9,656 nucleotides of DNA from Alphaproteobacteria bacterium (lineage in GTDB: Bacteria; Pseudomonadota; Alphaproteobacteria; Rs-D84). A program made the position numbers and the translations under genes. The stretch covers positions 1-9,656 of the forward strand of contig JAFNYG010000053.1 in assembly GCA_017383325.1 (NCBI GenBank), given 5' to 3'. The notes below the pieces were generated by a model that made no database searches, was not told the origin of the DNA, and saw only the letters and a list, made by a program, of their open reading frames with translations. Below are positions 1 to 7,288 of this stretch, piece after piece (the stretch's first letter is position 1; each line of letters starts with the position of its first letter).

Positions 1-9
1 AATCAAAAA

Positions 10-1539
<1,530 letters not shown>

Positions 1540-1551
<12 letters not shown>

Positions 1552-1568
1552 GTCTAAAACACTATAAT
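1540..1568 (+). promoter_or_regulatory. tmRNA (ssrA) promoter
   Basis: TTGCAA at 1540-1545 and TATAAT at 1563-1568 are separated by exactly 17 bases, a near-consensus housekeeping sigma-factor promoter. The predicted start at about 1575 coincides with the foot of a small hairpin (1574-1587, GAAA loop) that opens the acceptor piece. A strong promoter fits a highly abundant stable RNA. Confidence 0.75.
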
Positions 1569-1574
1569 AAGTAC

Positions 1575-1652
1575 GCTGGAAACAGTGATGATTCTGAATC
1601 CGTTGTGAAATAGTCATTTTGGACTGGGGGGCGGTACCCCACAGCTCCACCA
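1575..1652 (+). ncRNA. ssrA: tmRNA acceptor piece
   Basis: This upstream RNA of about 78 bases ends in CAGCTCC-A-CCA, the 3' side of the tRNA-like acceptor stem with an encoded CCA. Before it is a T-arm: stem TGGGG (1625-1629) with CCCCA (1637-1641), closing the seven-base loop GGCGGTA. That loop lacks the usual TTC-purine-A pattern. The piece opens with a five-pair hairpin capped by GAAA (1574-1587). The exact 5' end depends on the transcription start near 1575. Confidence 0.85.
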
Positions 1653-1683
1653 TCTGATGTGATTGCGGGTCGCATTTGATTAT

Positions 1684-1907
1684 GGGGCTGACATAGATTC
1701 GACAGATGATGAAAGACAAATTGGGTGAATCCGACATGGCGTCGTAAAAAGCCGACTAAAAACTGAATGGCGATAGAATCGCTGCGAACGACAATGTTCG
1801 CCTTGCAATGGCTGCCTAATATGGCGTTGAATACGATTGGCGATTGTTGATTGTATTCGTTTTTGTTATTGCGGGGTTCGCCGGGGACCTGGCACCAGAA
1901 TCCCGGC
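1684..1907 (+). ncRNA. ssrA: tmRNA coding (mRNA-like) piece
   Basis: It begins GGGGCTGACATAGATTCGAC, the acceptor 5' strand plus the D-loop-like segment conserved in tmRNAs. An H-type pseudoknot follows: CGAC (1732-1735) with GTCG (1741-1744), and GGC (1738-1740) with GCC (1751-1753), with a TAAAAA linker very like that of the first E. coli pseudoknot. Next come the resume site and tag frame (1781-1819), a nine-pair hairpin (1829-1837 with 1850-1858), and a final GC-rich hairpin containing CCTGGCACCAG. The mature 3' end is not determinable by eye. Confidence 0.85.
1781..1819 (+). other. tmRNA proteolysis-tag reading frame
   Basis: GCT GCG AAC GAC AAT GTT CGC CTT GCA ATG GCT GCC TAA encodes (A)ANDNVRLAMAA. 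The ANDN start is typical of alphaproteobacterial tags, and the terminal Ala-Ala is the ClpXP-type degron end. GCT at 1781 is my choice of resume codon, by analogy with AANDN tags; GCG at 1784 is the alternative. The tag is short for this class, and Met replaces the more usual Leu or Val before the final Ala-Ala. Confidence 0.85.
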
Positions 1908-1914
1908 ATTTTTT
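1880..1914 (+). terminator. Rho-independent terminator of ssrA
   Basis: GCCGGG (1880-1885) pairs with CCCGGC (1902-1907), followed by an A and a run of six T. The hairpin is probably also part of the 3' end of the tmRNA coding piece. Confidence 0.7.
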
Positions 1915-1955
1915 ATTGCTCTTATAAATGTATAAACAAGAAAAGGGATATTAAA

Positions 1956-2183
1956 ATGTTTGGAAAAGTGAAAAAAATATTTTTTACGGGCGTATTCGGT
2001 GTTTTGTATGTTTCATTTGTTGCCCAATTGGCTTATGTTCTTGGATGGGTTGCTGGTATAGATAACAAGCTTGTTGGTTTGGGTATGCTGTCATTAGAAT
2101 GGTTGATTTTAATCGCAGCACGCTATTTGTCCAAGCGTTCCAGCAACGGCGCACAACACAACAGTAATTTTCGTCGTCGCTAA
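1956..2183 (+). CDS. Small two-helix membrane protein, 75 aa
   Basis: I do not recognise the family. From the ATG at 1956 the product has a short basic N-terminus (MFGKVKK), a hydrophobic helix at about residues 9-34, a short loop with IDNK, a second hydrophobic stretch at about 39-58, and a polar basic tail ending RRR. This suggests a small inner-membrane protein with both ends in the cytoplasm under the positive-inside rule. GGG in AAAAGGGATA lies eight bases before the ATG. An earlier in-frame start at 1851 falls inside the tmRNA and is rejected. The gene lies just after the ssrA terminator; TATAAA boxes at 1923 and 1931 might be its -10, but no good -35 is present. It ends at a strong terminator. 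No toxin-antitoxin partner is visible. Confidence 0.65.
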   Translation: MFGKVKKIFFTGVFGVLYVSFVAQLAYVLGWVAGIDNKLVGLGMLSLEWLILIAARYLSKRSSNGAQHNSNFRRR

Positions 2184-2208
2184 AAAAACCGCCAATTGGC
2201 GGTTTTTT
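2183..2208. terminator. Bidirectional terminator between convergent genes
   Basis: This is a perfect inverted repeat. Arms AAAAAACCGCC and GGCGGTTTTTT flank AATT, giving a GC hairpin followed by T6 on either strand. It touches the stop codons of both the 75-aa gene (plus) and the coiled-coil gene (minus), so one element can serve both transcripts. Confidence 0.88.
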
Positions 2209-4132
2209 AAACGTGACTTTTTAGCGCTATGTATATTTGTCCGGGCTCAGTTTTGATCAGTGTTGCTGCAACCTTGTCTGCATTGTCTGTCTGCTGTGCG
2301 CGCATCAATATTTTATCAAAGCTGCGTACAAATTGTGTTGCCTGAGAACGGAAAACCGCATCGTTTTTAATCATTTCTTTGATGCGTTTTTTATCCGCTG
2401 CCCCCAGCATTTTTGCCAGCCATTTCGAGAATATTGTTTTGTCGCCACTGTGATATTTCTTCCATACGACATCCGGAATTTCGGCGCCAGTGGAACGTGT
2501 TAAATCCATTGACTGTTCATGTAATTTTTCAAAGAAATTGCTGGTCTGTGCTAAAAAGTCTTGGCTGCTGACATGTCCGAATGTTTCTGTTGGTGCGCTT
2601 TTTATCGCGTCCATCGGCGCAGATGCGCGCGCAACCATCATTTGTTTGTTCAGGGTTTGCATTGTATTGACTGCCTTGGCATAATCTGACATCAGATCGA
2701 TCATCTGTTGTCGCGACGCGCCCGCCAAATCTTCTAATTTTATTGCAGAATCAGAAATTGCATTCGTTGATTCAGCGACAGTTGTCTTCATTTGGTTCAG
2801 TTTTTCATTCAGGCTGCTAACTATTTGTTCCAGTGTTTGGCTGGCTTCTACGCTGCCGCGCGACAGGTCGGGCAGGGCAGAATAATATTTTTCAATCAAT
2901 GCAGACAACGGCTGTAACTGCGCGGTCGTTTCTGATGACATCTTTATCAGGTTTTCTGACTGGCCTGACAATTGCGTGTGCGCAGTATTCATTTCTATCA
3001 ATGTTTCACGTACGCCTGTTGCCATCGTGCGTACAGATTCTGAAAACGCTCCGGCGGCGGTCTTGGTATTTTCCAGTGTCGCATTTGCAACGCCTGATAC
3101 AGTTTTTAGTTCGGTTACAACACCGGTCGCAAATTCTTTGATTTCGTTATCGAACCTATTTGTCAGCGTAGACAGCTCCATAGATATTCCACGCACAGAA
3201 TTTTCGGTTGTCGTTGCAGATGAAACCAGTGTTTCGACCGCGTCGGTCAATCTTCTGGTCTGGTTGTCTATGGATGATTCTGCCAGGCGTATGTGTCCCG
3301 CAACGACATTTGCTGTGTTGGTCAAAGTGTTCATTTGATTGGTTAATTGTTTTTTTGATTGTTTGCTAAATTCTGCCAGTTTATCCAGATGTCCATCCAG
3401 CATTCTGTTGTTTCTTACCATTACATCTTCGTAATTTGCGGCGGATGATTTTACGTTATCGAACCCATCAGACACAGATTTGGCCAATTCGGTTAATTTT
3501 TCTTGCATAACATTTGATTCTGTTGTGATGTTTTTCATTTGTTCTGCATTTGTATTAAATGTTGTCTGCAATTGTTCGGCCAATATCTTTTCGCCTTCGT
3601 TCCAGGCATCGATTTGTGATTGTATTTTTAAAATTTGTTCTGTTGTGTCTTGTGTTGTTTTATCTATGCGCCCCAACAGATCGTTAACTGTGCTACTAAA
3701 ACGATCTGTGGACTGTTCTACGTCCGTCCACGATTGGGATTCTACAATCTGTCCCAGTCCAGACACTGTATTATCCAGTCGCCCTGACATATTAGAAATT
3801 TGTTTCGTTGCCTCATTTGCGGTTGCGACCAATTGCTCGTTTTGTGTGGTTAATATTTTTCTCAGCTCGTCCGCCGATGCTATTTGTGCGTTCAGTGTAT
3901 CACGCATTGTTTGGAAAGACTGCTCGATTTTATAAATTTCATCTGCCAACAGGGTGTTCAGCACACGTGTTGCATCTGTAATTTTTGCGCGTTCTGGCTT
4001 TGTCATTATCGTCAGCATTGATTGCATTACTTTTTGTGATTTTCTGGACACAAAAAATAAAAAAAACAGTGCCATGACTAACAGGCCGCCCAATATTCCA
4101 CAGCCAACCAATAACGCTTGCGTGATTTCCAT
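2207..4132 (-). CDS. Membrane-anchored coiled-coil protein, unknown function, 641 aa
   Basis: A single hydrophobic helix (about residues 5-28, rich in Gly, Leu and Phe) is followed by basic residues RKSQK, predicting an N-terminal inner-membrane anchor with the rest in the cytoplasm. From about 35 to 540 the chain is almost entirely Thr/Asn/Gln/Ser-rich amphipathic helix, resembling the helical parts of chemotaxis receptors, but I see no receptor hairpin-tip motif and no HAMP domain. A distinct C-terminal segment (about 549-641) looks globular: it starts IPDVVWKKYHSGD, passes through VFRSQATQFVRSF and ends PGQIYIALKSHV. The ATG at 4130-4132 is chosen because AGGGGG lies five bases upstream; a TTG six codons earlier precedes that site. 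The gene is divergent from addA and convergent with the 75-aa gene. RmuC has a similar anchor-plus-coil plan, but I see no nuclease motif here. Likely real; role unknown. Confidence 0.85.
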   Translation of the reverse strand: MEITQALLVGCGILGGLLVMALFFLFFVSRKSQKVMQSMLTIMTKPERAKITDATRVLNTLLADEIYKIEQSFQTMRDTLNAQIASADELRKILTTQNEQLVATANEATKQISNMSGRLDNTVSGLGQIVESQSWTDVEQSTDRFSSTVNDLLGRIDKTTQDTTEQILKIQSQIDAWNEGEKILAEQLQTTFNTNAEQMKNITTESNVMQEKLTELAKSVSDGFDNVKSSAANYEDVMVRNNRMLDGHLDKLAEFSKQSKKQLTNQMNTLTNTANVVAGHIRLAESSIDNQTRRLTDAVETLVSSATTTENSVRGISMELSTLTNRFDNEIKEFATGVVTELKTVSGVANATLENTKTAAGAFSESVRTMATGVRETLIEMNTAHTQLSGQSENLIKMSSETTAQLQPLSALIEKYYSALPDLSRGSVEASQTLEQIVSSLNEKLNQMKTTVAESTNAISDSAIKLEDLAGASRQQMIDLMSDYAKAVNTMQTLNKQMMVARASAPMDAIKSAPTETFGHVSSQDFLAQTSNFFEKLHEQSMDLTRSTGAEIPDVVWKKYHSGDKTIFSKWLAKMLGAADKKRIKEMIKNDAVFRSQATQFVRSFDKILMRAQQTDNADKVAATLIKTEPGQIYIALKSHV

Positions 4133-4167
4133 TCCTTCCCCCTGAATCAATAGATGTTTTATAAAAC

Positions 4168-4196
4168 TTGCAGTTCATCCGAATTTATACTAAAAT
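4168..4196 (+). promoter_or_regulatory. Probable addA promoter
   Basis: TTGCAG (4168-4173) and TAAAAT (4191-4196) are 17 bases apart, placing the start near 4203, about 18 bases before the addA ATG. No GTTC/GAAC N7 repeat of the alphaproteobacterial LexA type was found here, so SOS control is not indicated by sequence. Confidence 0.5.
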
Positions 4197-4220
4197 CGAA
4201 CCAACAATGCAAGGGCTTAA

Positions 4221-6842
4221 ATGGCAAAAAAACATACTCTTTCGCCAGAACAGGATCATGCTGCAAATCCACTGGAAAATGTCTGGGTCCAGGCAAATGC
4301 CGGCACCGGCAAAACCAGCGTTTTGGTCCAGCGCCTGTTGCGTATTTTATTTCGTTCCAAAGATGTTTCGTCATCTGGGATTCTGTGTTTGACCTATACA
4401 AACGCGGGTGCCGGCGAAATGCGAAATCGCATATTGGCCGCATTGCGAATGTGGATGACCGTCACAGATGATGAGCTGGCGGAAATGCTGGATGGCGTGG
4501 CGGTCAATCGGCCTGTGACGCATGCGGATATTTTGCATGCGCGTGAAATATTTTTTCAGTTTATTGACAGGCCCGAAATATTAAAGGTAAAAACAATTCA
4601 CGGTTTTTGCGAAGAGATATTACATCGCTTTCCAATCGAAGCCGGTTTGTCGCCGGCATGGTCGCTGGTGTCTGATTCTGCCCAGCGGGTATTGCTGCAA
4701 GACGCGTTTGAAAAAATGATAAATTCGCCATCTGATGGTGCGCGGGTATACGATGCGTTTTCGCACATCGTTGGTCGTGTCTCGGAAACCTATATGTCCG
4801 AATTGTTGGGGGTGTTAAGCTCTCAGTATAAACAGTTTTTTCAGATCAAGAACCTTGACAATTATCGCGAATACTTTATTGATACGACGCGCAAATTTTT
4901 AAATTTGGATACGGTGCCGCATTTTGATTTTTGCCAAACGGAGCTGGAAAAAATCATTGAAATTGCGATTGAGGAACAAAAAAACGCAAAAAAGCCGGTA
5001 AGTTACTTGGACAAAGTTATTAACTTAACGAAACAGTATATTGACAATACTATTGATTTTGAAAAATACAAAACTTCATATCTGACGTCGACTGGTGCGC
5101 CACAACAGAACGTGTCCAAAAAAGAATATCTGGCGTCAGAACAGATGCGCGTTTATGAAATCGATCAATACAATTCAAATCAAATGCTGTTCAATGACAC
5201 GCTTGCGTTATTTGATTTGGCGGCGGCTTTTGCCGACGAATATCGGGCTATTAAGCGATCGCGCAATTTGCTGGATTTTGAAGATTTGATTTTATACACC
5301 CGCAAACTGTTTTCTGACAAAGCGACCATGGGGTGGGTGTTGTCTCAGCTGGATTTATCGCTTTCGCACATATTGCTGGACGAAGCTCAAGATACGTCAC
5401 CCGCCCAGTGGGATATCATGTTAATGCTGTCGGGCGATTTTTTTGCGGACGGGAACACCGCCCAGGATGTGCATTCGTTGTTCGTTGTTGGCGATTCTAA
5501 GCAGTCTATCTATGGATTCCAAGGGGCCGACCCGCGCGCATTCGCGACCAGTCGCGACGCTATTTCTGCCCAGATTTCAGAAAACCTACGTTCATTTGCA
5601 GAAATTCCCTTGGCGCAAAGTTTTCGGTCAACTGCACCAATATTATATGCCGTAGACAGATTTTTTTCAGACGCCCAGGTTATGGAGATATCGAATTTTG
5701 CCAATAATGTGCACAAATGCTTTCGCGCATCTGCACCTGGCGCAATTGAATTGCATCGCCTGACATCCAAGCTGGAAAATGATGTGTCGCTGAAACAGTA
5801 TCTGGATGGAATTGCGGACAAAATAAAATCAATAATAGACGCTGGGCGCTTTACTGCCGGCGATATCATGGTGTTGGTGCAACAGCGCAACCCAATGGCG
5901 GGCTATTTGGGGCTTGCGTTAAAGCGGCGTGGAATCGATGTCGCAGGCAGCGACCGTATCGTCCTGCCAGAATTTCCGGCGGTGCGCGACTTGCTGAATT
6001 TGGTTCGCTGGTGCCTTAACCCTGCAGATGATTATAGTTTGTGTTGCGTGTTAAAAAGCCCGATTTATCGTTTGAATGAACGTAATATTTTTAAATTGTG
6101 CAAATTGAAAAATGATGCAAATCAGGGGCGGGCGCGTACGGATTCAGATTCAATTCCAGTTACGGTTTATGAGATATTACAGGATGAACATCCTGACATT
6201 TACAAAAATTTATCAGAAATATTATCGCACTCAAAAGTCATGGCGCCGTATACATTTTTTGATTCTGTTTTAAACTCTGGCGGTGTCCGCGATAGCTTTA
6301 TATCTGCACTGGGGGAACAGGTAATAGACCCATTGGCGGAATTTATGACTATATGTTTGGCGTACGAACGCACACAGCCCGGAACATTGTTTCAGTTTTT
6401 GAAATGGTTTATCACCGGTGGCAGCGAAATCAAACGTGACATGGATGCATCAAATGGCGTCCGTATTGTCACCGTCCATGGCAGCAAAGGACTGGAATCA
6501 CCTGTTGTTTTTCTGATTGATACTGTGCGAACGCCCAAGGATGAAGATATTTTACCGATACCATCTTTGGATGTTTCGCCCGTATGGCTGTGGGCGCCAC
6601 GTGGCGACGTTAGCACCTGTCGTGCAGACGCGTCCGACGCATTAAACAAAAAACGTATTGCAGAATACTACAGGTTACTGTATGTGGCGATGACGCGTGC
6701 ACGTGATGAACTGTACATCCATGGATACACGCCGAACAAAAATTCTGCCCAGAATGCATGGCACACACAGCTGTGGCGTGTGTTTGGATCAAACGAACAA
6801 AACGATGAATATATCAGGATAACAAATGACGACATTGCATAA
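4221..6842 (+). CDS. addA: AddA helicase part (UvrD-like), lacking the nuclease domain
   Basis: This is the ATP-driven DNA translocase of the AddAB helicase-nuclease, which resects double-strand breaks for RecA loading. The superfamily 1 motifs are complete and in order: Q-motif region LSPEQ at 7-11, ANAGTGKT at 25-32, LLDEAQD at 385-391, VVGDSKQSIYGFQGAD at 422-437, SFRST at 467-471, TVHGSKGLE at 751-759 and YVAMTRARDEL at 821-831. The ATG has AAGGG five bases upstream. At 873 residues it stops about 40 residues after motif VI, where AddA proteins normally continue through a linker into a C-terminal PD-(D/E)XK nuclease, reaching roughly 1,100-1,200 residues. That nuclease is the next ORF, in the +1 frame, overlapping by 17 bases. 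addB, usually just upstream in Alphaproteobacteria, is not in the window. Whether this is true gene fission or a frameshift is unresolved. Confidence 0.93.
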   Translation: MAKKHTLSPEQDHAANPLENVWVQANAGTGKTSVLVQRLLRILFRSKDVSSSGILCLTYTNAGAGEMRNRILAALRMWMTVTDDELAEMLDGVAVNRPVTHADILHAREIFFQFIDRPEILKVKTIHGFCEEILHRFPIEAGLSPAWSLVSDSAQRVLLQDAFEKMINSPSDGARVYDAFSHIVGRVSETYMSELLGVLSSQYKQFFQIKNLDNYREYFIDTTRKFLNLDTVPHFDFCQTELEKIIEIAIEEQKNAKKPVSYLDKVINLTKQYIDNTIDFEKYKTSYLTSTGAPQQNVSKKEYLASEQMRVYEIDQYNSNQMLFNDTLALFDLAAAFADEYRAIKRSRNLLDFEDLILYTRKLFSDKATMGWVLSQLDLSLSHILLDEAQDTSPAQWDIMLMLSGDFFADGNTAQDVHSLFVVGDSKQSIYGFQGADPRAFATSRDAISAQISENLRSFAEIPLAQSFRSTAPILYAVDRFFSDAQVMEISNFANNVHKCFRASAPGAIELHRLTSKLENDVSLKQYLDGIADKIKSIIDAGRFTAGDIMVLVQQRNPMAGYLGLALKRRGIDVAGSDRIVLPEFPAVRDLLNLVRWCLNPADDYSLCCVLKSPIYRLNERNIFKLCKLKNDANQGRARTDSDSIPVTVYEILQDEHPDIYKNLSEILSHSKVMAPYTFFDSVLNSGGVRDSFISALGEQVIDPLAEFMTICLAYERTQPGTLFQFLKWFITGGSEIKRDMDASNGVRIVTVHGSKGLESPVVFLIDTVRTPKDEDILPIPSLDVSPVWLWAPRGDVSTCRADASDALNKKRIAEYYRLLYVAMTRARDELYIHGYTPNKNSAQNAWHTQLWRVFGSNEQNDEYIRITNDDIA
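6816..6828 (+). promoter_or_regulatory. Ribosome-binding site and start of the AddA nuclease ORF
   Basis: AGGA (6816-6819) lies six bases before ATG (6826-6828), inside the end of the helicase gene. A TAA stop in the nuclease frame at 6820-6822 shows that this frame is not open further upstream. The well-placed site supports independent initiation. Confidence 0.6.
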
Positions 6843-7281
6843 AATTTTATCGGCATGTGATTCTGCGCAATACGCAACGTATGCGGGGCAAAAAATGCAC
6901 AGTCGCCTGCAACGTGTATTCATAGATGGCGACAATAGTTCAGGCGACCCAGAAATTGTAAACAAAATAAAATCTGTTCCTGGGCTGGCATTATTTTTTT
7001 CTGCAAAATCAAGAACAGAGCTGCCAATTGCGGGCACAATAAACGGTCGTTTTATCAGCCGCAGAATAGACCGTGTCACAATCGACAATTCTGCCAAACG
7101 CATAAGTATTCTGGACTATAAAACAGATCGCGATTGCAACGCGTATCACAGCAAATACGTTTTTCAAATACACGAATATGCGCGCCTGTTGCAGACCATT
7201 TATCCAGGCTATAAAATTGATTGTTATATATTGTGGACACACGATTTTTTGCTGGAAAACATACCATTAAAAAGTCTATAA
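6826..7281 (+). CDS. AddA-type PD-(D/E)XK nuclease domain as a separate 151-aa protein
   Basis: The sequence matches the C-terminal nuclease of AddA/RecB-type enzymes. Visible motifs are GxxxH with H25, a glutamate in ELPIAG (E65), RRIDRV with D82, ILDYKT with D97 and K99, and QIHEY with Q114 and Y118. These are the expected metal-binding and catalytic residues, so the domain looks active. In AddA it degrades the 3'-ended strand until recombination hotspots are recognised. Here it has its own ATG, 17 bases before the helicase stop and in another frame, with a good ribosome-binding site; translation is probably coupled. If made separately, it would have to bind the helicase part or AddB to work. 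Alternatives are a single-base error or mutation that broke one addA gene, or programmed frameshifting, for which no slippery run is evident. recN follows seven bases downstream. Confidence 0.85.
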   Translation: MTTLHKILSACDSAQYATYAGQKMHSRLQRVFIDGDNSSGDPEIVNKIKSVPGLALFFSAKSRTELPIAGTINGRFISRRIDRVTIDNSAKRISILDYKTDRDCNAYHSKYVFQIHEYARLLQTIYPGYKIDCYILWTHDFLLENIPLKSL

Positions 7282-7282
7282 T
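7253..7282 (+). promoter_or_regulatory. Possible recN promoter giving a leaderless transcript
   Basis: TATAAT at 7277-7282 overlaps the nuclease stop codon and lies six bases before the recN ATG, so transcription would begin at or next to the A of the start codon. A weak -35 candidate, TGGAAA, is at 7253-7258 (18-base spacing). recN has no Shine-Dalgarno sequence, which fits a leaderless message. Confidence 0.4.
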
Positions 7283-7288
7283 TCACGC

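Larger units (their letters stand above)
1575..1914 (+). ncRNA. ssrA: Permuted (two-piece) tmRNA gene
   Basis: tmRNA rescues stalled ribosomes with SmpB and adds a degradation tag to the unfinished protein. Here the gene is circularly permuted: the acceptor piece with its CCA comes first, then a 31-base spacer (1653-1683), then the piece starting GGGGCTGA. The two halves pair as one tRNA-like molecule. GGGGCTG (1684-1690) pairs with CAGCTCC (1642-1648) over seven pairs, with a G-U at the third pair, the alanine identity mark. A long helix also joins them: 1704-1710 with 1613-1619, 1716-1719 with 1603-1606, 1722-1726 with 1598-1602, and 1727-1731 with 1590-1594. The precursor should be cut in the spacer to give two RNAs held by these helices. 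Gene ends are inferred from the promoter and terminator, not measured. The layout points to Alphaproteobacteria. Confidence 0.93.

Noticed and set aside
1851..1955. Upstream in-frame extension of the 75-aa protein
   Set aside because: It begins inside the tmRNA and crosses its terminator; the ATG at 1956 has a ribosome-binding site.
2207..4132. Chemotaxis receptor, MotA/ZorA-type or RmuC identity for the coiled-coil protein
   Set aside because: There is only one membrane helix, and no receptor tip, HAMP or nuclease motif; the likeness is compositional.
4133..4150. TTG start giving six more residues on the coiled-coil protein
   Set aside because: The extension would cover the AGGGGG ribosome-binding site that serves the ATG at 4130-4132.
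4150..4220. LexA (SOS) box before addA or recN
   Set aside because: GTTC and GAAC occur near 4173 and 4198 but not with the required seven-base spacing, and none is near the recN start.
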